From: DAOUMU01 sp034409055
GTDB lineage: Bacteria > Chloroflexota > Anaerolineae > 4572-78 > J111
Assembly: GCA_034409055.1 (NCBI GenBank)
Contig: DAOUMU010000217.1
Location: 1-13,562 of the forward strand
Direction of reading: 5' to 3'
Length of the DNA stretch: 13,562 bases
Shown here piece by piece: positions 1 through 8,526 of this stretch. The number at the start of each line of letters is the position of its first letter. Positions within the stretch are counted from its first letter, which is position 1. The translations under genes and the position numbers were made by a program. The notes below the pieces were generated by a model. The model saw nothing but the letters and a program-made list of their open reading frames with translations. It did not search any database and was not told the origin of the DNA.

Positions 1-2
1 GC

Positions 3-65
3 CTCCCTGTGGGACGGACCCGCTTGGAGCAACTGGAGGAGGAGTTGGGGGTGAGGGCCTATTGA
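3..65 (+). CDS. 3' end of an unidentified upstream gene (partial)
   Basis: Frame 3 is open from the window edge to a TGA at 63-65. It encodes about 20 residues with a charged helix-like tail (RLEQLEEELGVRAY). The stop lies 19 bp before the nosZ ATG, so this gene probably shares a transcript with nosZ. Too little is visible to name the product. A regulator or another nos accessory gene are both possible. The other two forward frames give less protein-like translations, so this frame is preferred, but the call is tentative. Confidence 0.4.
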   Translation, partial: LPVGRTRLEQLEEELGVRAY

Positions 66-84
66 CCAAGAAGGGGCGAAAATC

Positions 85-2142
<2,058 letters not shown>

Positions 2143-2206
2143 AACGTGAAAACGTGAAACGTGAACCCGTTAACACCGTAAAGAATTCACGTTTCACGTT
2201 TCACGC
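2143..2206. repeat. Inverted heptamer repeats forming a 16-bp hairpin after nosZ
   Basis: Three ACGTGAA units (2144, 2152, 2159) are followed, after a 20-base loop, by TTCACGT at 2186 and 2193 and TTCACGC at 2200. The arms 2150-2165 and 2186-2201 pair perfectly over 16 bp. No T-tract follows, so this is not a classic intrinsic terminator. It could attenuate transcription or stabilise the 3' end of the nosZ message. ACGTGAA recurs twice between nosF and nosY (5359 and 5381). Confidence 0.75.
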
Positions 2207-2211
2207 CAAAA

Positions 2212-2253
2212 ATCCAAAATCACAAATCATCAATCGTAAATCGTAAATCACCA
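2212..2253. repeat. Tandem 7-bp repeat (ATCnnnA type) before the NosB-like gene
   Basis: Six consecutive 7-base units in exact phase: ATCCAAA, ATCACAA, ATCATCA, ATCGTAA, ATCGTAA, ATCACCA. The array ends just before the AGAGGT Shine-Dalgarno-like sequence of the next gene. Confidence 0.8.
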
Positions 2254-2265
2254 AGAGGTAACATA

Positions 2266-2943
2266 ATGATGGCCACAGACAAATTAGAGCGTATCGTTGG
2301 CCCGCGTGCTCCCGCCGAGGAACTGGCTGCCCACCGGATGCGTTACATCTGGCCCACCCTGTGTCTGGCCAGCGCCGCAATTTTAATCATCATCTCCATC
2401 TTTCTGCCTTATTGGAGCCTGGTGCTGCATGCGCCTCAATATCCTGGAGGATTGGTGGTCCACGCCTATGTCAATCACTTGGAGGGTGATGTCAGGGAAA
2501 TTGATGGCCTGAACCATTACATTGGTATGCGCCCTCTGAGCGAGGCGGCTCAATTTGAGAAATCGATTTCTATTTTTGCCATTAGCGCTCTGGGGCTGTT
2601 GGTGCTGGCCGCCGTCTTCATTCACTCACCCTGGGCGGCTGTATTGAGTCTGCCGGCCATCTTCCTCCCCCCTGTCTTTCTGGCCGACCTTTATTTCTGG
2701 CTCAACAACTTTGGCCAAAATCTTGATCCCAACGCTGCCCTTTCAAACGCCGTTAAACCGTTTACCCCGACCATCCTGGGCGAGGGTATCATTGGCCAAT
2801 TCAAGACTGTTGCCTACGCAGATTTTGGGCTGCTGATGGCCTCGACCGCCTCGGTCCTGATTTTGGTGGGGCTTTATCTTCAGCGGCGGGCCTATAAGCC
2901 GCTGGTAGAGCGAGTGGCGAATGGCGGAACGAATGGCGAATAA
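2266..2943 (+). CDS. Four-helix integral membrane protein in the NosB position
   Basis: A 225-residue protein with predicted membrane segments at about 28-53, 101-120, 124-146 and 186-205. A roughly 45-residue extracytoplasmic loop lies between the first two and contains the motif LNHYIGM. Clade II nos clusters (for example in Wolinella) carry a membrane protein of unknown function, NosB, between nosZ and nosD. Position, topology and size match that assignment, but I recognise it mainly from context. It may dock electron donors or assembly factors to NosZ. AGAGGT precedes ATG codons at 2266 and 2269, and either could be the start. The C-terminus (VANGGTNGE) is encoded by GAATGGC-type repeat DNA, suggesting the tail is not conserved. 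The nosD start follows 11 bp after the stop. Confidence 0.8.
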   Translation: MMATDKLERIVGPRAPAEELAAHRMRYIWPTLCLASAAILIIISIFLPYWSLVLHAPQYPGGLVVHAYVNHLEGDVREIDGLNHYIGMRPLSEAAQFEKSISIFAISALGLLVLAAVFIHSPWAAVLSLPAIFLPPVFLADLYFWLNNFGQNLDPNAALSNAVKPFTPTILGEGIIGQFKTVAYADFGLLMASTASVLILVGLYLQRRAYKPLVERVANGGTNGE

Positions 2944-2954
2944 AGAAGATAACG

Positions 2955-5357
2955 ATGAAACGTATGCTTATAACTTTACTCACAACCCTCATACTCATCC
3001 CGTTCACTCTTACCGTCTATACGGGGGAGAATGACCTCTTGGCCAACCATTCATCATTCGCCATTCATCATTCATCATTCAACCTGCAAACGGCCATTGA
3101 TGCTGCCCGGCCGGGTGAGGTGATTAAAGTGCCGCCCGGTCTGTACCAGGGTAATTTCGTCATTGAAAAATCGATCACGCTCGAAGGGATCGATTGGCCC
3201 ATCATCGACGGTAACAACCAGGGTCACGTCATCGAAGTCAACAATGCTCCCCAGGTGACCATTCGCGGCCTGGTAATTCGCAATAGCGGGACCCGGTTGG
3301 ATAAAGAAAACGCCGGGATTGTCGTTGATAAATCGCCGGGCCTGGTCGTCGAAAATAATCGCCTGGAAAACACGCTGTTCGGTATTTACATTAAGGATTC
3401 CGCAAACAGCCGCATTGCTTACAACGTCATCGGGGCCAAAGATTTGGACGTACCGGCCCGGGGGGATGGTATCCGGGTTTGGTATAGTCAAGATGCTGAA
3501 GTCGTTGGCAATCGAGTGGACCGAGGGCGCGACGTGGTGCTGTGGTACAACAACGGGGCGATCATTCGCGATAACGTGATCACCAATGGGCGTTATGGCC
3601 TGCACTTTATGTATTGCGATGACAACCTGGTCGAAAATAATTGGATCGAAGGTAACTCGGTCGGCGCGTTTCTGATGTACAGTCGTCGTTTGACCCTGCG
3701 TCACAATATTTTCGCCAACAATCGTGGCCCCAGTGGTTACGGTATTGGCTTGAAAGACATGGATGGCGTGGAAGCAACCGACAACCTGTTCAGCAGCAAC
3801 CGGGTAGGCATGTATTTTGACAACTCGCCCTGGTCTGTCGACGTGAGCCAGCATTTTAGCCGCAACGCCTTTGTCTACAATGACATGGGTCTGCTCTTTA
3901 ACCCCTCGGTCAAACGTAATTATTTTAGCCAGAATAGTTTTATCGATAACCTGGAGCAGGTTGGCCTGACCGGTAGCGGCGATTTTAAGGGCAATGACTT
4001 TACCGTGGCCGGTCAGGGCAACTTCTGGAGTGACTACACCGGCTACGACGTGAACGGCGATGAGTTGGGCGATTTACCCTACGTCTCCAAAAGCCTGTTT
4101 GAGAATATGATGGACAAGAACGCCCAACTGCGCCTCTTTCAACTTAGCCCCGCTCAACAAGCCATCGACCTGGCCGCCCGGGCCTTTCCCATCTTTCAAC
4201 CCAAACCCAAATTCACCGACGAAGCCCCCCTCATGACCCCGATCATCCCGGTTATCACCCTGCCCCCTGCTGGCCCGGTCTGGCCAATGTGGGCCATCGC
4301 TGCCAGCCTGCTGGCTATGGCCAGTGCGACGATAGCTCTTGGTTACTCGTCGGCCAAGGAGCGTGGACGGCAACCACCTCTTTCTGAAAGCGGATTAAAT
4401 CCTGCCCTCCTTACAAGTGAACGGTCGACATCACATCAAAAATCTACCACACGTAATACGCAATATGCAACACAAACTACAGGAAGTACGCCTATGATCA
4501 AAGTTACTAACCTTACCAAAAAATTCGGCAGTTTCACCGCCGTTGACAACCTATCCTTTGCCGTCGCTCCGGGCGAAGCCGTGGCTTTGTGGGGGCCCAA
4601 CGGCGCGGGCAAAACCACCATTATCCGCAGCCTGCTGGGCTTGCTCTCGGCGGAAGGAGAATTGTGCCTCAATAACTTTGACGCCCAAAAAGAGGGCAAA
4701 AAAGCCCGGGCCGCCGTGGGCTACGTACCCCAGGAGTTGGCTTTTTACGATGATTTATCCGCCCGCGACACCCTGCTTTTTTATGCCGGCTTGAAACGAG
4801 TCCCCACCACCCGCGTTGACCAGACCCTGGCCGAAGTGGGGCTATCTGAACACGGCCATAAGCCTGTCGCCGCCCTATCCGGCGGGATGAAGCAACGCCT
4901 GGCCCTGGCCATTGCCCTGCTGGCTGACCCGCCACTGCTGATTCTCGACGAGCCAACCAGCAATCTGGATACCACCGCTCGCGATGATTTTATAAAATTA
5001 CTCTGGCAACAAAAAGCCCGGGGCAAAACTTTACTTTTTACCTCCCATCGCCTGGAAGAGGTGGAAAGATTGGCCACCCGAGTGCTGGTTTTGGAAGCGG
5101 GTCAACTTAAACTGACCTGCGACACTCCGGCTGAATTGGCCCATCGCCTGGGAATGACCCTCAGGCTCAAAGTGATGGTGCCCGAAACCATGCGTGACAA
5201 TGCCCTGAGTCTGCTTCAGGCGCAAGGCTTTACCGCCAGTGGCAACGGCCTGGGCCTGCGCGTGGCCGTTTCCCCCTCGGCCAAAATGGCCCCTCTACAG
5301 ACTCTGTGGGCAGAAGAGATTGAGATCAGTGATTTTGAGCTTGAGAACGGATTTTGA
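2955..5357 (+). CDS. nosD-nosF: NosD-NosF in one continuous frame: beta-helix maturation protein joined to ABC ATPase
   Basis: NosD part: hydrophobic export segment at about 4-22, then a right-handed beta-helix/CASH-type repeat region (about 45-360) ending in the characteristic GNFWSDYTGYDVNGD segment (355-369). A transmembrane helix at about 444-465 follows, then a basic stretch (AKERGR), placing what follows in the cytoplasm. NosF part: from Met514, with Walker A GPNGAGKT (547-554), Q-loop Gln593, signature LSGGM (641-645), Walker B LLILDEP (661-667) and switch His699. In known systems NosD, NosF and NosY form a complex that supplies the CuZ site of NosZ. Here there is no stop between nosD and nosF. 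The linker (about 475-513) is low-complexity and derives from spacer-type repeat DNA. Met514 has its own AGGAAG ribosome site, so NosF may also, or only, be made separately. The topology is compatible with a true fusion. Residues 31-42 of NosD are also encoded by a heptamer array. Confidence 0.93.
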   Translation: MKRMLITLLTTLILIPFTLTVYTGENDLLANHSSFAIHHSSFNLQTAIDAARPGEVIKVPPGLYQGNFVIEKSITLEGIDWPIIDGNNQGHVIEVNNAPQVTIRGLVIRNSGTRLDKENAGIVVDKSPGLVVENNRLENTLFGIYIKDSANSRIAYNVIGAKDLDVPARGDGIRVWYSQDAEVVGNRVDRGRDVVLWYNNGAIIRDNVITNGRYGLHFMYCDDNLVENNWIEGNSVGAFLMYSRRLTLRHNIFANNRGPSGYGIGLKDMDGVEATDNLFSSNRVGMYFDNSPWSVDVSQHFSRNAFVYNDMGLLFNPSVKRNYFSQNSFIDNLEQVGLTGSGDFKGNDFTVAGQGNFWSDYTGYDVNGDELGDLPYVSKSLFENMMDKNAQLRLFQLSPAQQAIDLAARAFPIFQPKPKFTDEAPLMTPIIPVITLPPAGPVWPMWAIAASLLAMASATIALGYSSAKERGRQPPLSESGLNPALLTSERSTSHQKSTTRNTQYATQTTGSTPMIKVTNLTKKFGSFTAVDNLSFAVAPGEAVALWGPNGAGKTTIIRSLLGLLSAEGELCLNNFDAQKEGKKARAAVGYVPQELAFYDDLSARDTLLFYAGLKRVPTTRVDQTLAEVGLSEHGHKPVAALSGGMKQRLALAIALLADPPLLILDEPTSNLDTTARDDFIKLLWQQKARGKTLLFTSHRLEEVERLATRVLVLEAGQLKLTCDTPAELAHRLGMTLRLKVMVPETMRDNALSLLQAQGFTASGNGLGLRVAVSPSAKMAPLQTLWAEEIEISDFELENGF
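3049..3083. repeat. Tandem 7-bp repeat ATTCATC inside the nosD coding frame
   Basis: Five units in phase: ATTCATC, ATTCGCC, ATTCATC, ATTCATC, ATTCAAC. Because 3 x 7 = 21, they encode a 7-residue periodic peptide (HSSFAI/HHSSFN, about residues 31-43) just after the NosD export segment. TTCGCCATTC at 3057-3066 is complementary to GAATGGCGAA near 2932, at the end of the preceding gene. Confidence 0.85.
4451..4478. repeat. Degenerate 7-bp repeat inside the NosD-NosF linker
   Basis: The units ACGTAAT, ACGCAAT, ATGCAAC and ACAAACT run in 7-base phase immediately before the internal nosF ribosome site. This is typical of the spacer arrays elsewhere in the window, yet it lies in an open reading frame without stops. 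Confidence 0.65.
4481..4496 (+). promoter_or_regulatory. Internal ribosome binding site and ATG for nosF
   Basis: AGGAAG (4481-4486) is separated by 7 bases from ATG (4494-4496), in frame with the upstream nosD. The protein from this ATG begins MIKVTNL, the usual first beta-strand of an ABC ATPase, and is 287 residues long, close to ordinary NosF length. This suggests nosF was originally, and may still be, an independent translation unit. Confidence 0.65.
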
Positions 5358-5398
5358 AACGTGAACCCATCGGGCAAGTGACGTGAAACGAGGCAATT

Positions 5399-6235
5399 AT
5401 GGAACCTAAAATCGTAGCCACGCTACTCAAAAAAGAAATCAACGACTCCTTGAACAACCGCTGGTTTGTGCTGTATGCGGCGGCTTTTACCGGACTGGCT
5501 CTGCTGCTGTCATGGTTGTCGCTTAGCGGTGGAGGGACGGGATACAGTGGCTTTGCCGGCTTTGGCCGCACCGCTGCCAGCCTGGTCAATTTGGTCTTGC
5601 TGATCGTGCCTCTGATGGCCTTGACCCTTGGCGCAGGCAGCCTGGCCGGGGAACGGGAGCGAGGCACGCTCTCCTATCTTCTCTCCCAACCTGTCAACCG
5701 GGCCGAAGTGCTGCTGGGGAAATATCTGGGGTTGGCTACGGCCCTGTTAGGAGCGTTGGCCTTGGGGTTTGGCCTGTCGGGCCTGATTATTGCCGGCCGA
5801 GGCGGTCAGACCGACGCGGGGGCATACGCTCTGCTGGTTAGTTTCGCTTTCGTTCTGGCCCTGGGGATGTTGAGCCTGGGCTTTCTCATCAGCGTGTTGG
5901 CTCGCAAGGCCGCCGTGGCCACTGGCGTAGCTTTGTTCTTGTGGTTGACACTCGTTTTTATCGGCGACTTGGGCTTGATGGGTACCACGCTGGCCTTCAA
6001 GTTACCCATCGCTACCCTCTTCAACCTGGCCCTGCTCAACCCCCTGCAAGTCTTTAAGATGTCGGCCCTGATCAGCATCAACGCCTCCCTGGACGTGCTG
6101 GGACCGGCCGGTATCTACGCCATGCAGACCTATCGTGACAGTCTGACCTGGCTCTTTCTCGGTTCGCTGCTGGCCTGGATCGTGTTACCGTTGTTTGGAG
6201 CCTATGTTATTTTTGACAATCGAGGTGATGTATGA
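5399..6235 (+). CDS. nosY: NosY, ABC-type permease subunit of the CuZ maturation complex
   Basis: A 278-residue integral membrane protein with about six helices (near 22-42, 60-82, 108-131, 142-166, 172-195, 250-272). The segment SLAGERERGTLSYLLSQPV (81-99) is the hallmark coupling region of NosY and related ABC-2 permeases. NosY pairs with NosF and NosD, which are encoded directly upstream. A GAGG sequence lies about 6 bases before the ATG. The TGA stop overlaps an ATG (ATGA at 6232-6235) preceded by GAGGTG. That arrangement normally signals translational coupling to a downstream gene, but what follows is a palindromic repeat, not a recognisable gene. Confidence 0.93.
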   Translation: MEPKIVATLLKKEINDSLNNRWFVLYAAAFTGLALLLSWLSLSGGGTGYSGFAGFGRTAASLVNLVLLIVPLMALTLGAGSLAGERERGTLSYLLSQPVNRAEVLLGKYLGLATALLGALALGFGLSGLIIAGRGGQTDAGAYALLVSFAFVLALGMLSLGFLISVLARKAAVATGVALFLWLTLVFIGDLGLMGTTLAFKLPIATLFNLALLNPLQVFKMSALISINASLDVLGPAGIYAMQTYRDSLTWLFLGSLLAWIVLPLFGAYVIFDNRGDV

Positions 6236-6240
6236 AATGC

Positions 6241-6341
6241 AATCTCAGTGGATCCAATTTTTGCGAAGTGAGGCACGCCCACGTGCCGAATAACGCCGCA
6301 CGTAGGCGTGCTGGCTCCTCAAATTTGGATCTACTGAGATT
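6241..6341. repeat. Palindromic (MITE-like) element of about 101 bp directly after nosY
   Basis: The ends are AATCTCAGT and its complement ACTGAGATT. Aligning the left arm with the reverse complement of the right arm gives about 46 bp of imperfect pairing, including GATCCAA and GCACGCC-ACGTGC. The centre is a short loop near 6287-6296. No target-site duplication is evident and no protein is encoded. It begins 6 bp after the nosY stop. It may be a non-autonomous mobile element, or a transcript-end hairpin. Confidence 0.7.
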
Positions 6342-6576
6342 CGTCAATGGCAGTCGAAGATGGCCAGAAGCATCACCACCATTAAATTATTCAATTACTG
6401 TCTTGACTATGAAATTTTTGCCCGTTGAGCAAGAAAATCTCTAACCAGGGAGTATGGAGTACGAAGTAGGCAGTAGGCAATATCACCCCTACTCCCTACT
6501 CCCTACTCCCCTTACTTGTTTGGTTCTAGCCTGTCCTGGTAAGGGCTTGTCCAGGTTATAAGGAGGTCATAAATTT
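6342..6576 (+). other. Spacer between the palindrome and the cytochrome c gene
   Basis: No convincing gene is visible. It contains a heptamer array (6449-6511), then a small hairpin with CCTGG (6535-6539) and CCAGG (6551-6555) around an 11-base loop. A very strong Shine-Dalgarno AAGGAGGT (6560-6567) lies 9 bases before the cytochrome ATG. The small hairpin sits just ahead of the ribosome site and could affect translation, but 5 bp is weak evidence. No clear -35/-10 pair was found. Confidence 0.5.
6449..6511. repeat. Tandem 7-bp repeats (GnAGTAn / ACTCCCT), self-complementary halves
   Basis: Nine 7-base units in unbroken phase. The left half is GGAGTAT, GGAGTAC, GAAGTAG, GCAGTAG, GCAATAT; the right half is CACCCCT, ACTCCCT, ACTCCCT, ACTCCCC. 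GGAGTA and TACTCC are complementary, so the array can fold on itself. Confidence 0.85.
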
Positions 6577-7056
6577 ATGGATAAAAACAAAAATGGCAAC
6601 GAAAATTTATTCATTGCTTCACTTTTAGCTATACTCTTTGTACTGTTTGCTGCGGTTGCGGTGTGGGTCACTCAAGTCAGTCCATCTGTCGCCAAACTGG
6701 CTGCGCTTGAGCCGAACACCGGTGATACAACCTCAGCCCAGGCCAAAGAAGCACCGGCCCAGATATCCGGTGGGGACGCGGCTGCCGGTCAGAAACTATT
6801 TGCCAGTACGTGCGCCGCCTGCCACGGTCCGACGGGCGAGGGCATCCAGGGGGGGCTGGGTAAGGATATGACCAGCAGTCAATTCATTGCCGGTAAAACC
6901 GACGACGAATTGGTTAGTTTTATCAAAGTTGGTCGTGACCCCAGCGATCCGCTCAACACGACCGGGGTCGGGATGCCTGCGAAAGGGGGGAATCCTGCCC
7001 TCAAAGATAAGGACCTTTTTGACATTGTGGCCCACATTCGTACCATACAGAAATGA
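6577..7056 (+). CDS. Membrane-anchored monohaem cytochrome c, probable electron donor to NosZ
   Basis: A 159-residue protein with an uncleaved-looking N-terminal helix (about 11-32), an Ala/Pro-rich linker (about 45-65), then a class I cytochrome c domain. The haem-binding motif is C79-A-A-C82-H83 and the likely sixth ligand is M133 (GVGMPAKGG). The short soluble domain and N-terminal anchor place it on the outer membrane face next to lipid-anchored NosZ. In Gram-positive-type nos systems such cytochromes typically carry electrons from the quinol-oxidising complex to NosZ. That role is inferred from position. Other electron-transfer roles cannot be excluded. Translation start is well supported by AAGGAGGT. 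Confidence 0.92.
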   Translation: MDKNKNGNENLFIASLLAILFVLFAAVAVWVTQVSPSVAKLAALEPNTGDTTSAQAKEAPAQISGGDAAAGQKLFASTCAACHGPTGEGIQGGLGKDMTSSQFIAGKTDDELVSFIKVGRDPSDPLNTTGVGMPAKGGNPALKDKDLFDIVAHIRTIQK

Positions 7057-7076
7057 TTCAATTAGGAGCGCCTTAA

Positions 7077-7280
7077 ATGCAAGAAACAAATACAATCTAT
7101 TACTGTCTTAACTGTCGTCGTCCCGAAACAGAAATTCCCCTGGTCGCCCTGCGTCACGCCGGGGAGCAGGCCTGGATTTGCTCTCAATGCCTGCCAACCT
7201 TGATTCACCAACCCCAGCGCTTGGTGGGTAAGCTGACCGGAGCAGAGAACATTTCCCCTGCCCCTGACCACCACCATTAG
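7077..7280 (+). CDS. Small zinc-ribbon-like protein of unknown function
   Basis: A 67-residue soluble protein with two CxxC pairs (C10/C13 and C35/C38) spaced 22 residues apart, the pattern of a zinc ribbon or rubredoxin-like knuckle. It has a His-rich C-terminus (DHHH). TTAGGAG lies 7 to 8 bases before the ATG, 20 bp after the cytochrome stop, and the next gene starts 4 bp after its stop, so it is embedded in the operon. I do not recognise a named family. The cysteine pairs and histidine tail could bind zinc or copper, and a metal-handling role beside a copper enzyme is speculation. Confidence 0.75.
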   Translation: MQETNTIYYCLNCRRPETEIPLVALRHAGEQAWICSQCLPTLIHQPQRLVGKLTGAENISPAPDHHH

Positions 7281-7284
7281 TACC

Positions 7285-8106
7285 ATGTCCCTCAAACCAC
7301 CCTTCCCCAAAGAACATGGTTCGTGGGCCATGTTAATTGTGCCCTTGCTGTTGGGATTAATGATTGCCCCGACCTGGCCTTGGCCAGTAGTAGGGTTGCT
7401 AATAGCCGCCTTTGGCTTTTTTCTGGTGCGTTACCCGCTGGCCACGCTGGTCAAAACACGCCGGCGCAGCAGCCCCAATCGCCTTTACCTCTGGCGCTGG
7501 GTGGCCATTTACGGGGGCATTGCTGCCCTGAGTGGTGGCTGGCTTGTTGTGGCCCAGGGCTTATGGGGGTTGGTGCCGCTGGGACTGGCGGGCGGGCTGT
7601 TACTCCTTTTTTACCTGTGGCTGGTCTCTCGCCGGCAGGAGATGAGCGCCATTGGCCAGTTGGCCGGTATTTTTGGCCTGGCTTTGGGCGCTCCGATGGC
7701 CTATTACGCGGCCAGCGGTCGCCTGGACCCCACGGCTGCCACGCTGTGGTGGCTGAACGCGCTTTACTTTGGCGGCACCGTCTTTTACATCAAGCTCAAA
7801 GTGCGCCAGCAGCCGCGCCAACCCGCCCCCGACCGCCTTGGCCAACGCTTGGTCAAAGCCAAAGCATGCCTGGCTTACCAAACGATGACCCTGACCATTG
7901 TTTTTTTGTTAGTCACCTGGCAACAAGCGCCCCGGCTGATCCCCCTGGCCTTTGTCCCGGTCACCCTAAAAATTTTATGGGGAGCCTGGCAATGGCAGGA
8001 CAAAAAATCGCTCAGCCTGGTTCGCCTGGGCCTGACCGAGATTTTTCATGCCGTAATTTTTGCCGCCTGGGTGGTTGTGGCTTTTACAGTAACTGCTCAA
8101 CTCTAA
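7285..8106 (+). CDS. YwiC-like integral membrane protein
   Basis: A 273-residue protein with about seven to eight hydrophobic helices. The N-terminal motif PKEHGSWAMLIVPLLLG is characteristic of the YwiC-like family. In Bacillus subtilis the family member lies near nitrate-respiration genes, and its biochemical role is unknown. Start is 4 bp after the preceding stop with no obvious ribosome site, so translation is probably coupled. A Lys/Arg-rich loop near residues 170-195 is likely cytoplasmic. The position inside the nos block supports a link to anaerobic nitrogen-oxide respiration, but no reaction can be assigned. Confidence 0.85.
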   Translation: MSLKPPFPKEHGSWAMLIVPLLLGLMIAPTWPWPVVGLLIAAFGFFLVRYPLATLVKTRRRSSPNRLYLWRWVAIYGGIAALSGGWLVVAQGLWGLVPLGLAGGLLLLFYLWLVSRRQEMSAIGQLAGIFGLALGAPMAYYAASGRLDPTAATLWWLNALYFGGTVFYIKLKVRQQPRQPAPDRLGQRLVKAKACLAYQTMTLTIVFLLVTWQQAPRLIPLAFVPVTLKILWGAWQWQDKKSLSLVRLGLTEIFHAVIFAAWVVVAFTVTAQL

Positions 8107-8130
8107 TGACCCATCTCCAATCTCCAGAAC
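8103..8130. repeat. Short 7-bp repeat (ATCTCCA x2) in the YwiC-cupin spacer
   Basis: Two ATCTCCA units in tandem immediately follow the end of the YwiC-like gene. It is a minimal example of the window's 7-base spacer arrays. Confidence 0.45.
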
Positions 8131-8178
8131 TTGCAGGAACCTATATTTTTACGAATCCTAAGCGACATGGAGTATGCA

Positions 8179-8505
8179 ATGATGAATCAAACCTATACAT
8201 ACCTGGCCAGTTTGTTCGAACAGGTTCAAGATATCTCCCCGGATACCATTATCAGTCGCACGATTTACAGCGATGACCAGGTGAAGGTTATTCTGTTTGC
8301 TTTCGCCGCCGGACAGGAACTGAGCGAACATACCGCCTCGCAAGCAGCCATGCTCTACTTTGTCCAGGGCGAGGCCGATTTAACCCTGGGAGACGAGGCC
8401 ATGGCCGCCCAAACCGGCACCTGGGTGCATATGCCCCCTAACCTATCCCACAGCATCGCCGCCAAAACCCAGGTGTTGATGCTGTTACTACTACTCAAAC
8501 CCTAA
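8179..8505 (+). CDS. Small single-domain cupin protein
   Basis: A protein of about 108 residues with the cupin barrel pattern: an acidic strand region, SEH (His51) starting motif 1, the turn YFVQGEADLTLGDE, and motif 2 GTWVHMPPNLSHSI with His84 and His91. The histidines are likely metal ligands, though the motifs are looser than in canonical enzymes. I chose the ATG at 8179 because GGAG (8169-8172) lies 6 bases upstream. ATG 8182 or 8167, and a TTG at 8131, are in-frame alternatives. Small cupins near nitrogen-oxide genes are often suspected sensors or stress proteins, but no function can be assigned. Confidence 0.85.
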   Translation: MMNQTYTYLASLFEQVQDISPDTIISRTIYSDDQVKVILFAFAAGQELSEHTASQAAMLYFVQGEADLTLGDEAMAAQTGTWVHMPPNLSHSIAAKTQVLMLLLLLKP

Positions 8506-8526
8506 CCAACCAACTAACCAACAATT

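Noticed and set aside
6232..6444. A 70-codon ORF overlapping the nosY stop
   Set aside because: Most of it is the palindromic element and the rest is low-information spacer. No domain or hydrophobic pattern is visible. The ATGA overlap is noted as a finding instead.
7323..8276. A 317-codon forward frame overlapping the YwiC-like and cupin genes
   Set aside because: It is a shifted reading of the YwiC-like gene, has no ribosome site, and its composition (Pro, Arg, His, Trp-rich) is typical of an out-of-frame shadow.
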